From: Lysinibacillus cavernae
GTDB lineage: Bacteria; Bacillota; Bacilli; Bacillales_A; Planococcaceae
Assembly (NCBI RefSeq): GCF_009724685.1
Contig: NZ_WMEF01000011.1
Location: 62,001-126,000 of the forward strand
Reading direction: 5' to 3'
Length of the DNA: 64,000 nt
A program made the position numbers and the translations under genes. The stretch's first letter is position 1. Every line of letters starts with the position of its first letter. This document shows, piece after piece, positions 43,972 through 53,220 of this stretch. The notes under the pieces are model-generated. The model did not search any database and was not told the origin of the DNA. It worked only from the letters and a program-made list of their open reading frames with translations.

Positions 43972-44754
43972 TCAGATTTTTGTAGAAGAAGCATTTCTTT
44001 TCATCATCATAATCCCAATGTTAATAAAGATAAGCGTCAGTACTACGGTAATAATAACACTCCACCAATAATCTAACATTTCCATTGTTCCCCGCGCTAG
44101 CAATATTCCATAGCTCGGTAATTTCCAGGGGGATATAGTCCAAAACATCCCCACTATCATATCTACTATTTGCCCTAAAAAAATAACCGTAAATCCACAT
44201 GTCGTAGCTATAACTGTTTTAAAGCTAGCACTCATCATCAACGTTACAGCTATTACAAATAACAGCCAAACATAGTACGTACAAAAGCTCACTAGTAGTG
44301 CCCCAAGGTCCAAGGTTCCGTATAGAATACTTGTATAATAGACACTTGCAGCAAACCCAGCAAAAATGCTTACAAAGCTAACTGTGCTCATAACGATGAA
44401 CTTGCTCATAAAATAAGCGCCAAAAGAAATGGGCCTTACATAAAATAATGTAGCCATACCGTTTGCTCGTTCTTTACTAATGATCCCTACAAAAGTAGCC
44501 ATCATCACCAGTAATCCTATTGTTTGAAACTGCCCAATAGAGGCTTGCAGTAAATCAACTGGCATTAATTCTGGCACCAGCATTTCAAAGCCTTCTGGTA
44601 CATTCCCAACAGCATTTAAAATATCCATCATATAATAGTTTGTCAGTGGGTCACTCATTCCAAGCAAAGCAAACACAAGAGGTATCCATAAAAATTTCCA
44701 GCTCCGCCATGCCTCTTTAAATTCTTTTTGTAATAGTATATTGAATCCTCTCAT
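43972..44754 (-). CDS. ABC-2-type transporter permease, YxlG-like
   Basis: A 260-residue membrane protein with six helices, starting MRGFNILLQKEFKEAWRSWK. The QKEFKE N-terminus, the KERANGMATLFYVRPIS loop and the hydrophobic pattern identify an ABC-2 export permease. Its ATG overlaps the ATPase stop (ATGA). Gene order with the upstream ATPase and PLDc_N protein copies yxlE-yxlF-yxlG of Bacillus subtilis, where they belong to the sigY operon. No sigma factor gene is nearby here. An in-frame upstream ATG at 44832 lies inside the ATPase gene and is rejected. Confidence 0.85.
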   Translation of the reverse strand: MRGFNILLQKEFKEAWRSWKFLWIPLVFALLGMSDPLTNYYMMDILNAVGNVPEGFEMLVPELMPVDLLQASIGQFQTIGLLVMMATFVGIISKERANGMATLFYVRPISFGAYFMSKFIVMSTVSFVSIFAGFAASVYYTSILYGTLDLGALLVSFCTYYVWLLFVIAVTLMMSASFKTVIATTCGFTVIFLGQIVDMIVGMFWTISPWKLPSYGILLARGTMEMLDYWWSVIITVVLTLIFINIGIMMMKRNASSTKI

Positions 44755-45635
44755 GCTTTTTTCGCCACCTTCATGAAAATTTCTTCCAAAGATGCTGTTT
44801 GTCGCTCTACTTTTCTTATTGTATAAGTGCATACACTTAAACGGTGAAGCAGCTTCTTCATCGTTGGTTCCTCATTCAATATCTCGATATACACATAACA
44901 ACCTACTACCCGATCAGATGGGCTTGCGAAAAGTTTTGCCTCCTCTTCACTGCCAAATTCAACTACAAACTTTTGTTCATCAAATCGCTGTCGAACCTCA
45001 CGTAATGTCCCCTGCTCTACTAGCTTTCCATTTTGCAAGAATAAGAGCTGGTCTGTCATCTCTTCTGCATCATTTAAAATATGCGTTGAATATAAAATGG
45101 TTGTGTCTTGTTGTAAACCTTTTAATAAATCAAGCACTTCTCTACGTCCAACGGGATCTAATGCTGAAACAGGTTCGTCTAATAGCAATAATTTAGGCTT
45201 ATGCACTATTGCTTGGGAAATACCTAGACGCTGCTTCATGCCACCAGAAAAAGTTGCTATTTTTTTATGTTGGGCATCCCCTAACCCTACAAACTCTAGT
45301 GTTTTTCGCGCTTCCACTTTAGCCTTTTTAGCTATTACACCATTTAGCCTTGCAGCCATTTCAGTAAACTCTAACGCACTAAGCCAAGGATGGAATTGTG
45401 GATATTGAGGTAAGAACCCTATATTTGCACGTAAATCGCCATCTAATATCCTCACACTCCCAGCAGTCGGTTTTAAAAGCCCTGTTAACATAGATAAAGT
45501 TGTCGTCTTACCAGCTCCATTTGGGCCAATTAAAGCCGTTGAAGTCTTATCTTCTAAAATGAAATGAACATCATCTACAACTTTGTGCTCTGCAAATTGC
45601 TTGGTCAATCCCGTTACCTGAAGTAATGTTGTCAT
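44751..45635 (-). CDS. ABC transporter ATPase, YxlF-like
   Basis: A 294-residue ATPase of the CcmA/bacteriocin-export type. Walker A GPNGAGKTT is at 37-45, the signature FSGGM at 129-133 (Met in place of Gln, common in this group), Walker B LLLLDEP at 149-155, and the STHIL switch follows. The C-terminal 70 residues form the extra domain of exporter ATPases. ATG 45635 with GGGGAGA; the longer in-frame start at 45707 lies within the preceding gene. Overlaps both neighbours by four bases, so all three are translationally coupled. Confidence 0.87.
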   Translation of the reverse strand: MTTLLQVTGLTKQFAEHKVVDDVHFILEDKTSTALIGPNGAGKTTTLSMLTGLLKPTAGSVRILDGDLRANIGFLPQYPQFHPWLSALEFTEMAARLNGVIAKKAKVEARKTLEFVGLGDAQHKKIATFSGGMKQRLGISQAIVHKPKLLLLDEPVSALDPVGRREVLDLLKGLQQDTTILYSTHILNDAEEMTDQLLFLQNGKLVEQGTLREVRQRFDEQKFVVEFGSEEEAKLFASPSDRVVGCYVYIEILNEEPTMKKLLHRLSVCTYTIRKVERQTASLEEIFMKVAKKA

Positions 45636-45835
45636 GACTGCTTTCTCCCCACAATAAAGTACGCTATGGACCCTATTAGATTTGCAAATAAAATGATAAA
45701 TACCCATAAAATTTTAGGTCCATTTGTTGCGTGAATTTTACGCAAGTCAATAAGTGCTACTATCATTAAAATAATTTGAACGATGATGAGCGGTGCTATA
45801 ACTGCCCATGGAACTTTTGCTAATTCCTCCATCAT
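45632..45835 (-). CDS. PLDc_N-domain small membrane protein, YxlE-like
   Basis: A 67-residue protein with two helices and the PLDNc pattern: PWAVIAPLIIVQIILMIVAL, then NGPKILWVFIILFANLIG, and a final YFIVGRK. In Bacillus subtilis the similar YxlE helps restrain SigY. ATG 45835 has GGGGTGA upstream. First gene of the three-gene set, with a long palindrome 41 bases upstream. Confidence 0.8.
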   Translation of the reverse strand: MMEELAKVPWAVIAPLIIVQIILMIVALIDLRKIHATNGPKILWVFIILFANLIGSIAYFIVGRKQS

Positions 45836-45875
45836 ACATATCACCCCATTATTTGTTATACTCAAACTATAACAA

Positions 45876-45902
45876 TTTTGTTCTAATATGTATAGAACAA
45901 AA
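45876..45902. promoter_or_regulatory. Perfect inverted repeat upstream of the YxlEFG-like operon
   Basis: TTTTGTTCTA-ATATGTA-TAGAACAAAA, 10-bp arms, lies 41 bases upstream of the first gene and 20 bases from the next operon's terminator. No T-run of terminator type is needed here, so an operator is the more likely reading; the regulator is unknown. Confidence 0.45.
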
Positions 45903-45919
45903 TCTTATTATTCAAGCAT

Positions 45920-45950
45920 AAAAAAAGACGTACCCTAATCGGTACATCCT
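45920..45950 (-). terminator. Terminator after the phosphatase gene
   Basis: GATGTACC/GGTACGTC stem with one wobble pair and TTTTTTT on the minus strand, six bases beyond the stop. Confidence 0.75.
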
Positions 45951-45956
45951 TCTCGA

Positions 45957-46388
45957 TCATTTATAAAGTTTTTGTAGCGCTTCTTCCATTTTTGGACGAA
46001 TGGCTACTTGTGGACGAGCTTCTTTGACTGTCGCTTCCGCTTCCTCTAATGAATTGGTCATTCCTAGCTCCATTAAGACAGCCGTTGCGGCAACACCTGC
46101 ACGACCACCACCACTTCCACAGTGAACATATACTTTCTTCCCTGCCTCATAGGCTAAAGCAATTTCCTTCGCTACTTTTTGAATAGATGGTGCTACTTCA
46201 ATATCCTCATCTGCTATAGGTATATGTTTATAAGCATACGGAACTGTTTCTTGCTCTTGTGAGGAAAGCCCATGAACGCGAACATCGATCACAATATCCA
46301 CTGATTCTTGTGTAAAAGCTGCCTCCGCATCTTTTGCACCGCCAAAATATAGTTGATCCTTTACTAAAACATCGTAATTTTTTTCCAT
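45957..46388 (-). CDS. Dual-specificity/tyrosine phosphatase-like protein
   Basis: A 143-residue cytosolic cysteine phosphatase. The catalytic P-loop is VHC90-GSGGG-R96-AG, a proper C-x5-R motif, with an Asp-rich loop PIADEDIE (60-64) that could supply the general acid. The fold looks like the small DSP/PTP-like group. It follows the PfkB kinase gene by 20 bases, so a role in the same sugar-phosphate metabolism, or dephosphorylation of that product, is plausible. Protein tyrosine phosphatase activity is not established. Confidence 0.8.
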   Translation of the reverse strand: MEKNYDVLVKDQLYFGGAKDAEAAFTQESVDIVIDVRVHGLSSQEQETVPYAYKHIPIADEDIEVAPSIQKVAKEIALAYEAGKKVYVHCGSGGGRAGVAATAVLMELGMTNSLEEAEATVKEARPQVAIRPKMEEALQKLYK

Positions 46389-46408
46389 ATATTACTCACT
46401 CCGCATGT

Positions 46409-47356
46409 TTATTTCAGTAAATGCTTAATATCCTCATAATATGGTAGAGCAGTTAATGCACCTGCTTTTGTTGCGGCAAAAGCTCCTAACTTATTGCCAA
46501 AGCTTGTACAACGCACAAGTTCTTCTTTTGTTGTAGGTAAACCATTGTAATGGACATCACGCAATACACCTGCCATAAATGCATCTCCTGCACCTGTAGT
46601 ATCCACAGGCACAACTTTCTCAGTTGGTACATGGATAACCTCACCATTAAGGACAGCATAAGTGCCATTCTCTCCTACGGTAATTAAAATAATAGGTACT
46701 AAATAGCTATTTAGTTGTTCAATGCCTTCTTCTAAGCTAGTTGTTTCTGTTAGGAAGAATAATTCATCATCCGTTACCTTTAAAATATCGACATCTTCAA
46801 AAAATGATGTAACCGTATCTCGACAGATTTCTTCGCTACTCCAACGTAATGGACGTATATTGGCATCCATTGCAATAATTGCACCCTTTTCCTTAGCTAT
46901 TTCAACAGCAGCTCGCGTTGTGGCAAGTGCCGTAGGATGGAACATAGTACCTGAACACACTGTTAAAGCAGATGCATGTTTAAAAGCTGCTTCGTTTAAC
47001 TGTGATGGTTCTACTTGTAAATCTGGTGTTTCATCTACATAATCTTTAAAAATTCGCTCACACGCTTCTGTTAGATGCACATATACACCACTTACTCGCT
47101 TTGCTGGATTAAATACGGCATAATCCAGCTTTACACCCTCTTGAGCAAGCCCATCTCGAACAAATTGAGAGCCTTCGTCATCCCCTGTGATTGTAATGAG
47201 TGCGGAAGGCGCACCAATACGGCTAATACCAGCTGCAACATTTACCGTTGCACCACCCATATATTTAGTAAATGATGCGTTTGTTACATCATCAGCAATA
47301 TAGTCAATAAAAGCATCTCCATAGACTAATATAAAATCCTTATCTTGCTTTGTCAT
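46409..47356 (-). CDS. PfkB-family carbohydrate kinase
   Basis: A 315-residue ribokinase-fold kinase. The N-terminal GGATVNVAAGISRIG (34-48) and the C-terminal signature DTTGAGDAF (252-260) with catalytic base D258 are intact. The sequence resembles fructokinases, phosphorylating a sugar at a primary hydroxyl with ATP. ATG with AGGAGGA. Upstream of and co-transcribed with the phosphatase. No sugar transporter is adjacent, so the substrate cannot be told. Confidence 0.88.
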   Translation of the reverse strand: MTKQDKDFILVYGDAFIDYIADDVTNASFTKYMGGATVNVAAGISRIGAPSALITITGDDEGSQFVRDGLAQEGVKLDYAVFNPAKRVSGVYVHLTEACERIFKDYVDETPDLQVEPSQLNEAAFKHASALTVCSGTMFHPTALATTRAAVEIAKEKGAIIAMDANIRPLRWSSEEICRDTVTSFFEDVDILKVTDDELFFLTETTSLEEGIEQLNSYLVPIILITVGENGTYAVLNGEVIHVPTEKVVPVDTTGAGDAFMAGVLRDVHYNGLPTTKEELVRCTSFGNKLGAFAATKAGALTALPYYEDIKHLLK

Positions 47357-47512
47357 GATTGTCCTCCTGAAAGTCTAGTCATTATAGATTAACACGAAAA
47401 TTGTCATTTTATAAAGGTTTTTACTTTTGACATTTCTTAATGAGGGGCTAGAAAACTTGAGTCATCCTCTATCTTTGTTATACTTGCCTATAGAAAGGAA
47501 GGGATTTTCAAG

Positions 47513-48076
47513 ATGAGTATTACAATTCGACAAGCGCAACCACAAGATGCCCATGCCGTTGTGCCTTTAATTATCGATGCCATTGGCGATATTGCTAATC
47601 GCTTAACTGGTGAACAATCAGCAGAAGCTGTTATGCAAGAACTGACAATTCTCTTTCAACGTGACGACAATCGACATTCATATTTAAATACCTTTGTCGC
47701 TACTGAAGGTGAGCAAATATTAGGGATTCTCGTTTACTATTATGGCGCACATGCTGTTAACATGGATGCTAACCTTATTAAATGGCTAGAAGCAAAAAAT
47801 GCCCCGTCGATTATTATTGATCAAGAAGCCCATGAGGATGAGGCCTATATCGACACAGTTTGTGTAGCACCAGAAGCACGAGGTAAAGGTATCGGAACAT
47901 TGCTATTACAATTTGCCGAAGAGCTCACAAAGCAGCGCGGCTACACTAAATTATCATTAAATGTTGAAACTCAAAAAGAGGATGCTCGCCGTCTTTATGA
48001 ACGTTTAGGCTTTGTTATTACGGAGCCATGGTCCATAATTGATGAGCCATTTCATCATATGGTAAAACAGTTTTAG
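47513..48076 (+). CDS. GNAT-family N-acetyltransferase
   Basis: A 187-residue acetyltransferase. Motif A is VCVAPEARGKGIGTLLL (about 120-136) and motif B includes QKEDARRLYERLGF. The N-terminal part (AVVPLIIDAIGDIANRLTG) matches uncharacterised GNAT proteins. ATG with AAAGGAAGGG. Followed 23 bases later by an EamA exporter, probably co-transcribed; such pairs often modify and export the same compound, but that is inference. Confidence 0.88.
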   Translation: MSITIRQAQPQDAHAVVPLIIDAIGDIANRLTGEQSAEAVMQELTILFQRDDNRHSYLNTFVATEGEQILGILVYYYGAHAVNMDANLIKWLEAKNAPSIIIDQEAHEDEAYIDTVCVAPEARGKGIGTLLLQFAEELTKQRGYTKLSLNVETQKEDARRLYERLGFVITEPWSIIDEPFHHMVKQF

Positions 48077-48099
48077 GAAGAGAAGTGAAAAATTAATAG

Positions 48100-49014
48100 A
48101 TGAAAACAAATTTTATTTACCCTCTTTTGATTGTCATTGCTTCTAGTAGCTATGGTATTTTGTCGACTATTGTCAAAGTAGCTATGCAGCATGGCTTTAC
48201 ATCAGCAGAGGCTGTATCAAGTCAGTATATTATTGGCTTTATACTCGTATTAGCCATTTTTATTTTTACAGACAGAAAATTACCAAAGCCGTCCAAAAAG
48301 GGCTTACTTATTTTAATTTGTGCTGGTATTTTTACTGGAACGACAGGTATAGTGTACGGGGAATCTTTGAAGTATCTACCTGCTTCTCTTGCAGTAGTCA
48401 TGTTGTTCCAATTTACATGGATTGGATTGCTCATTGATTGTGCCCTTCATAAAAGATTACCAAGTCGACCTGAAGTGATTTCTATCATAATTTTATTTGT
48501 AGGAACCATTTTAGCTGCTGGTGTATTAAATGTAGATTTAAGCGGCATCCCTATTCAAGGTTGGCTATTTGGCTTTGCAGCAGCCGTTACCTTTGCCTGC
48601 TTCATTCAATTCAACTCTCGACCTGTTGAAGGTGTTACTACCACATCAAGGGTATTATTCGTTTCCTTTGTAGCTCTCATCATGATCAGTATTTTCCTCA
48701 GCCCTGAAGTTATTTGGAACGGCAAATTATTCATGCAAGGCCTGTGGAAATATGGACTAGCACTTGGACTTTTAGGTATCATTTTACCGATTTATTTATT
48801 TTCAATTGCTATTCCTAAAGTTGGTGGTGCACTTGCTTCCATATTAAGTGCCATCGAATTACCCGTTGCCGTAACAGTTTCAGTTATTGTTCTACATGAA
48901 CCTTTAACTGTTGTACAAATCATCGGTATTATTCTCGTTATTGCTGGTATGATGTTGCCAACTATCATTGCACAACGTCAGCAAAAAGACAGCTTATTAG
49001 AAGCACATTCATAA
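48100..49014 (+). CDS. EamA-family DMT exporter
   Basis: A 304-residue drug/metabolite transporter with ten helices in two EamA repeats (residues about 5-140 and 155-290). GTTGIVYGESLKYLPASLA and ALASILSAIELPVAVTVSV are the characteristic fourth and ninth helix regions. The start ATG is preceded by GAAGAGAAGTG at a rather long distance. Second gene after the GNAT. Substrate unknown. Confidence 0.87.
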   Translation: MKTNFIYPLLIVIASSSYGILSTIVKVAMQHGFTSAEAVSSQYIIGFILVLAIFIFTDRKLPKPSKKGLLILICAGIFTGTTGIVYGESLKYLPASLAVVMLFQFTWIGLLIDCALHKRLPSRPEVISIIILFVGTILAAGVLNVDLSGIPIQGWLFGFAAAVTFACFIQFNSRPVEGVTTTSRVLFVSFVALIMISIFLSPEVIWNGKLFMQGLWKYGLALGLLGIILPIYLFSIAIPKVGGALASILSAIELPVAVTVSVIVLHEPLTVVQIIGIILVIAGMMLPTIIAQRQQKDSLLEAHS

Positions 49015-49020
49015 ATCGAC

Positions 49021-49068
49021 AAAAAACTCCTTAAAAATGGATTGATTCCTTTTTGTGGAGTTTTTTTG
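49021..49068 (+). terminator. Terminator after the EamA gene
   Basis: AAAACTCC pairs with GGAGTTTT, with an inner AAAAATGG/CCTTTTT stem, and TTTTTTT follows. Confidence 0.75.
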
Positions 49069-49213
49069 AACTTTACTGAAATGCCGTTGCTAACGGTTTT
49101 ACACTTCGCTATGATGAATGCAAATGTAATTTTTTAATAATTCTAACATTAATGTTATCCCTTCGTATTATACTGCATTATGCAAGTACCTTACTTTAAG
49201 AAAGGGGAAGAGG

Positions 49214-50305
49214 ATGAAAAAAAACCACATTCTTGGTTTTTTCCTAGTGCTGATGCTTTTGGTTTTAGCTGCTTGTAACGAGAAGGATAAGCAAAATTCT
49301 ACAAATGATGCAGAAAATAATGACAAAACATCTGAAGTAGCAGCTACAACACCATCAGGAAAGCTTGTAATCTACACAGGACGTGACGAAGAAATGGTGC
49401 AAAATGTGATCGATCAGTTTAATGAAAAGTACCCAGACATTGAAGTAGAGTTTTTAACGATGGGCGCTCAGCAAATTTTGGAACGCTTACGTGGCGAAAA
49501 GGCCAATCCACAAGCCGACTTTTGGTGGGGTGGCACACAATCAGCGCTCATTGTTGGTGCAAAAGAAGATCTATTGCATGCATGGCAGCCTAGCTTTATT
49601 GATTCCATTGATGTTGCACATAAAGATGCTGAAGGACGTTGGATTGGGGAAATGCTGCTACCAGAGGTCATTATGATTAATAGTGATTTACTGACAAAAG
49701 AAACAGGACCACAGGATTGGGATGACCTATTAGATCCTAAATGGAAGGATCAAATTTTAATTCGTGGTGTTCTTGCGTCAGGTACAATGCGCACGATTTA
49801 TTCCTCTATGATTGTACGACAAGGTAAAGATTCACCTGATAAAGGCTATGACTGGTTATTACAATTAGATGCTAATACAAAAGAGTACACACAAGACCCT
49901 AATGCTTTGTATTTAAAGCTCACACGCCAAGAAGGTAGTGTCTCCTTATGGAATTTACAAGATATTTTATTAAAGAAATATACGACAGATTATCCTTTTG
50001 ACTATATTTATCCACAGAGCGGAGCACCTATTTTAGTAGATGGTGTAGCTGTTGTGAACAACGCTAAAAACCTAGAAAATGCGAAATTATTTGTAGAGTT
50101 CTTATTTGAAAAAGAGATGGTGACACAATTAGCTAATGATTATTATCAAATTCCTACACGTTCGGATATTGAGAAAGCTTCCATGCCAGAATGGTACCAG
50201 GAATTAGATTTAAAAACATTCGATATTGATTGGCAGCTAATGTCTGACAAAGAAGCTGAGTGGATGGAATATTGGGATAACAACATAAAAGGGCGCGGTA
50301 AATAG
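49214..50305 (+). CDS. ABC importer substrate-binding lipoprotein (Fe3+/phosphonate class)
   Basis: A 363-residue lipoprotein with lipobox LAAC (Cys21) and a Asn/Asp/Thr-rich linker. The mature part starts KLVIYTGRDEEMVQNVIDQF, the SBP_bac type 1/type 2 fold of ferric-ion, spermidine and 2-aminoethylphosphonate binders; FWWGGTQSALIVG and WDDLLDPKWKDQI are characteristic. No obvious tyrosine pair for iron. Anionic organic ligands are as likely as iron. First gene of a five-gene cluster; AAAGGGGAAGAGG before the ATG. Confidence 0.87.
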   Translation: MKKNHILGFFLVLMLLVLAACNEKDKQNSTNDAENNDKTSEVAATTPSGKLVIYTGRDEEMVQNVIDQFNEKYPDIEVEFLTMGAQQILERLRGEKANPQADFWWGGTQSALIVGAKEDLLHAWQPSFIDSIDVAHKDAEGRWIGEMLLPEVIMINSDLLTKETGPQDWDDLLDPKWKDQILIRGVLASGTMRTIYSSMIVRQGKDSPDKGYDWLLQLDANTKEYTQDPNALYLKLTRQEGSVSLWNLQDILLKKYTTDYPFDYIYPQSGAPILVDGVAVVNNAKNLENAKLFVEFLFEKEMVTQLANDYYQIPTRSDIEKASMPEWYQELDLKTFDIDWQLMSDKEAEWMEYWDNNIKGRGK

Positions 50306-50312
50306 TATTGAC

Positions 50313-50346
50313 GGTAAAAATTCGGCTCATATAGCGGATTTTTACC
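50313..50346 (+). terminator. Hairpin between binding-protein and ATPase genes
   Basis: GGTAAAAATTCG pairs with CGGATTTTTACC (one mismatch) around GCTCATATAG. CTTCC follows rather than T's, so this is likely a 3'-protecting or attenuating hairpin inside the operon. Confidence 0.55.
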
Positions 50347-50388
50347 TTCCTGGATCATCCCTATTCTTTGTTAGAGAGGAGTTTATGA

Positions 50389-51459
50389 TTGAGAAGTGTC
50401 CGAATCGAGAATGTCTCGAAGCAATTTGGTCAAGTGTATGGTGTGAACGATTTAAATCTCGAAATAAAAGCAGGTGAATTTTTTACTTTTCTCGGTCCTA
50501 GCGGCTGCGGCAAAACAACTACATTAAGGATGATTGCAGGCTTTTATTACCCTACTAAAGGCAAAATTCTTTTTGATGATCGAGATGTCACTCGACTTCA
50601 GCCAAATAAACGTAATATCGGTATGGTATTTCAAAATTATGCCCTTTTCCCTCATATGACAGTTGATGAAAATATTGCATTTGGTTTACAAGTTCGCAAA
50701 TTTTCAAAGTCTGAAATTATGCACAAAGTTGATCGAATTAGAGGACAAGTACATCTAGCAGCTTACGGCAATAGAAAAATAAATGAACTATCTGGTGGAC
50801 AACAGCAACGAGTTGCTTTAGCTAGAGCACTGGTGATTGAGCCAGACATTTTATTACTTGATGAACCTTTATCTAATTTAGATGCTAAATTACGCGAGGA
50901 AACACGCATTGAAATCAAACGAATTCAATCTGAGCTTGGTGTCACAACGATTTATGTTACCCATGATCAAATGGAGGCAATGGCTATGTCAGATCGAATT
51001 ATGGTCATGGAGAATGGCTATATCAAGCAAATTGGGACCCCTCAGGAGATTTATAATCAGCCAGTAGATCGATTTGTGGCTAATTTTATTGGTGAAACCA
51101 ATTTAATTGAAGGCACAATACAAGCAATTAATAGTGAGGATGTTCAAGTGAGAACAGTAAATGGACATATGATTACTGGGCGAAAGCAACAAAGCTCTCC
51201 GGCTGTAACGCATATGATTGGAGACAAAGTGTTTATTTCAATTCGACCGGAGTCTATTCATCTAGGTGCTGGTGATAATACTTTAACAGGGAAAATTACT
51301 TTTGTTGAATTTACAGGTATTAGCGTTAATTACATTGTAGATTTTACTGCGTTTTCACTCAAAGTAATGATTATTAATTCTTATGACCAAATAAAGAAGA
51401 TCGGTGATGACATTACAATTAATATTGCTCATGATTCACTGTATTTTTTAGGGGAATAG
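50389..51459 (+). CDS. ABC importer ATPase, PotA/FbpC type with TOBE domain
   Basis: A 356-residue nucleotide-binding subunit. Walker A GPSGCGKTT is at 36-44, LSGGQ at 134-138, Walker B ILLLDEP at 154-160, with LSNLDAKLREETRIEIK after it, as in the CUT1/PotA/FbpC group. A C-terminal TOBE-type domain (about 240-356) is present. The start is TTG 50389 behind AGAGAGGA, because the nearby ATG at 50385 is in another frame. 12 bases before the permease gene. Confidence 0.9.
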   Translation: MRSVRIENVSKQFGQVYGVNDLNLEIKAGEFFTFLGPSGCGKTTTLRMIAGFYYPTKGKILFDDRDVTRLQPNKRNIGMVFQNYALFPHMTVDENIAFGLQVRKFSKSEIMHKVDRIRGQVHLAAYGNRKINELSGGQQQRVALARALVIEPDILLLDEPLSNLDAKLREETRIEIKRIQSELGVTTIYVTHDQMEAMAMSDRIMVMENGYIKQIGTPQEIYNQPVDRFVANFIGETNLIEGTIQAINSEDVQVRTVNGHMITGRKQQSSPAVTHMIGDKVFISIRPESIHLGAGDNTLTGKITFVEFTGISVNYIVDFTAFSLKVMIINSYDQIKKIGDDITINIAHDSLYFLGE

Positions 51460-51471
51460 GAGGAAGCCAAT

Positions 51472-53193
51472 ATGGAAAAACAGTCTGTCAATGCTTCTGA
51501 AGAAAGTGCGTGGACACGTATTTTTCATTCCAATTGGTTTGTCTATGTTTTAATATCGCCATTATTTTTAGTGTTGTTCGCCTATGTGGTTTATCCCTTC
51601 TATCAAACATTTATCCAAAGCTTTGCTGGTGATGAGGCTTTCTTTCACTATAAGAAATTTTTTGATATAGCTAGTCCAGCAAATTTAGAGGCTTTGTGGA
51701 CCAGTGTCTATATTTCGATAATCAGTGTGATTTGCTGTGCAATTGTTGGGGTAACGATGGCCTTTTTACTTGAACGTTATAATTTCCCAGGAAGACGAAT
51801 ACTTTCAATCTTAGTATTGGTTCCTATGGCACTTCCTCCCCTAGTGGGTGTGCTTTCCTTTTCATTTTTGTATGGGGATAGTGGTATTTTCCCTCGAATC
51901 TTTCAACATCTATTCGGCTTAGATCATGTTCCATTCTCATTGAAAGGGATTTGGGGGGTTATCGTCGTTCATACTTTCACGATGTACACCTATTTCTATT
52001 TAACAGCATCTGCAGCTATCAAAGGGCTAGATCCTGCTCTTGAAGAGGCTGCAACTAGTCTAGGCGCAGGGCGTATACGAGTATGGACAAAGGTTATTTT
52101 ACCAATGCTCACACCTTCCATTGTCGCCTCTTCCTTATTAGTATTCATGATTTCTATGGCTTCTTACACGGCACCGTTAATGTTTGGTGTAGAACGTACA
52201 ATGACGATGCAAATCTATTTATCACGTACGAATGGGAACCTTGAGATGGCCGCAACACAGTCGATGATTTTATCTTTCGTGTCTATCACCTTTTTAATCA
52301 TCATGCGCTGGTATCAAAATCGGCGGAATTATCAAAATCTCAGTAAAGGGATTAGTGTTCATCGTTCTGAGGTAACCTCTAAAAAAATTAAAATTGTGGC
52401 AACAATCTCCTCCTTTATTGGCACATTAATATTGCTATTACCTATATTAGTTCTACTATTAATATCCTTTTCTGTTGATGGTGCTTGGAAGACACAAATT
52501 CTCCCGACTGACTATACGATGGATCATTATATTGCACTTTTTACTGATGAGCGCACATGGCGCCCTATTTGGAATTCTATTCAAATGGGTGTCGTCGCAA
52601 CAATAGGCAATATTATCTTTGGTGTCGCCGCTGCTTATGCTATGGTCCGATTAAACTTTAAAGGGAAAACGTTACTCGATATTTTGATAATGGTGCCTTG
52701 GGCTTTACCAGGAACTGTTGTAGCGGTCAATTTAATCGCAGCTTTTAGTACAGAAAGTATTTTTAGTTTTAATCAAGTATTGATTGGTACATTTTGGATT
52801 TTGCCATTAGCCTATTTTATTCGACATTTACCACTTGTTTTTCGTTCGACATCCGCGTCTCTCGTACAATTAGATCAATCGATTGAAGAGGCTTCTCGTG
52901 GCTTAGGCGCTAATTGGTGGTATACATTTAGACGTATTGTTGTACCTTTAACATTCACCGGGATATTAGCAGGGACACTTCTAGCCCTAGTGCAAAGCTT
53001 TGGTGAGTTCGTAGCATCCATTCTGATTTACAGTACATCTACTATTCCATTATCTGTAGCGATATTCCAAAAATTATACGCATTTAAATTTGGGACCGCC
53101 TGTGCTTATGGTGTCTTACAAATTTGCTTAATTTTAGTTGTCCTTATTATTTCTGAAAAATTATCAAAAGGCAGCGCTGGTACAGCCATATAA
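51472..53193 (+). CDS. ABC importer permease, two fused permease domains (FbpB type)
   Basis: A 573-residue membrane protein of two permease halves, each with six helices and an EAA loop: EEAATSLGAGRIRVWTKVILP (around 195-215) and EEASRGLGANWWYTFRRIVVP (around 475-495). Such single-chain permeases serve ferric-ion (FbpB/SfuB) and 2-aminoethylphosphonate-like importers. ATG behind GGAGGAAGCC. Co-transcribed with the ATPase and followed after 27 bases by the lyase gene. Confidence 0.9.
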   Translation: MEKQSVNASEESAWTRIFHSNWFVYVLISPLFLVLFAYVVYPFYQTFIQSFAGDEAFFHYKKFFDIASPANLEALWTSVYISIISVICCAIVGVTMAFLLERYNFPGRRILSILVLVPMALPPLVGVLSFSFLYGDSGIFPRIFQHLFGLDHVPFSLKGIWGVIVVHTFTMYTYFYLTASAAIKGLDPALEEAATSLGAGRIRVWTKVILPMLTPSIVASSLLVFMISMASYTAPLMFGVERTMTMQIYLSRTNGNLEMAATQSMILSFVSITFLIIMRWYQNRRNYQNLSKGISVHRSEVTSKKIKIVATISSFIGTLILLLPILVLLLISFSVDGAWKTQILPTDYTMDHYIALFTDERTWRPIWNSIQMGVVATIGNIIFGVAAAYAMVRLNFKGKTLLDILIMVPWALPGTVVAVNLIAAFSTESIFSFNQVLIGTFWILPLAYFIRHLPLVFRSTSASLVQLDQSIEEASRGLGANWWYTFRRIVVPLTFTGILAGTLLALVQSFGEFVASILIYSTSTIPLSVAIFQKLYAFKFGTACAYGVLQICLILVVLIISEKLSKGSAGTAI

Positions 53194-53220
53194 CTGCCAA
53201 TCTATTAGGGGGCCATTACA

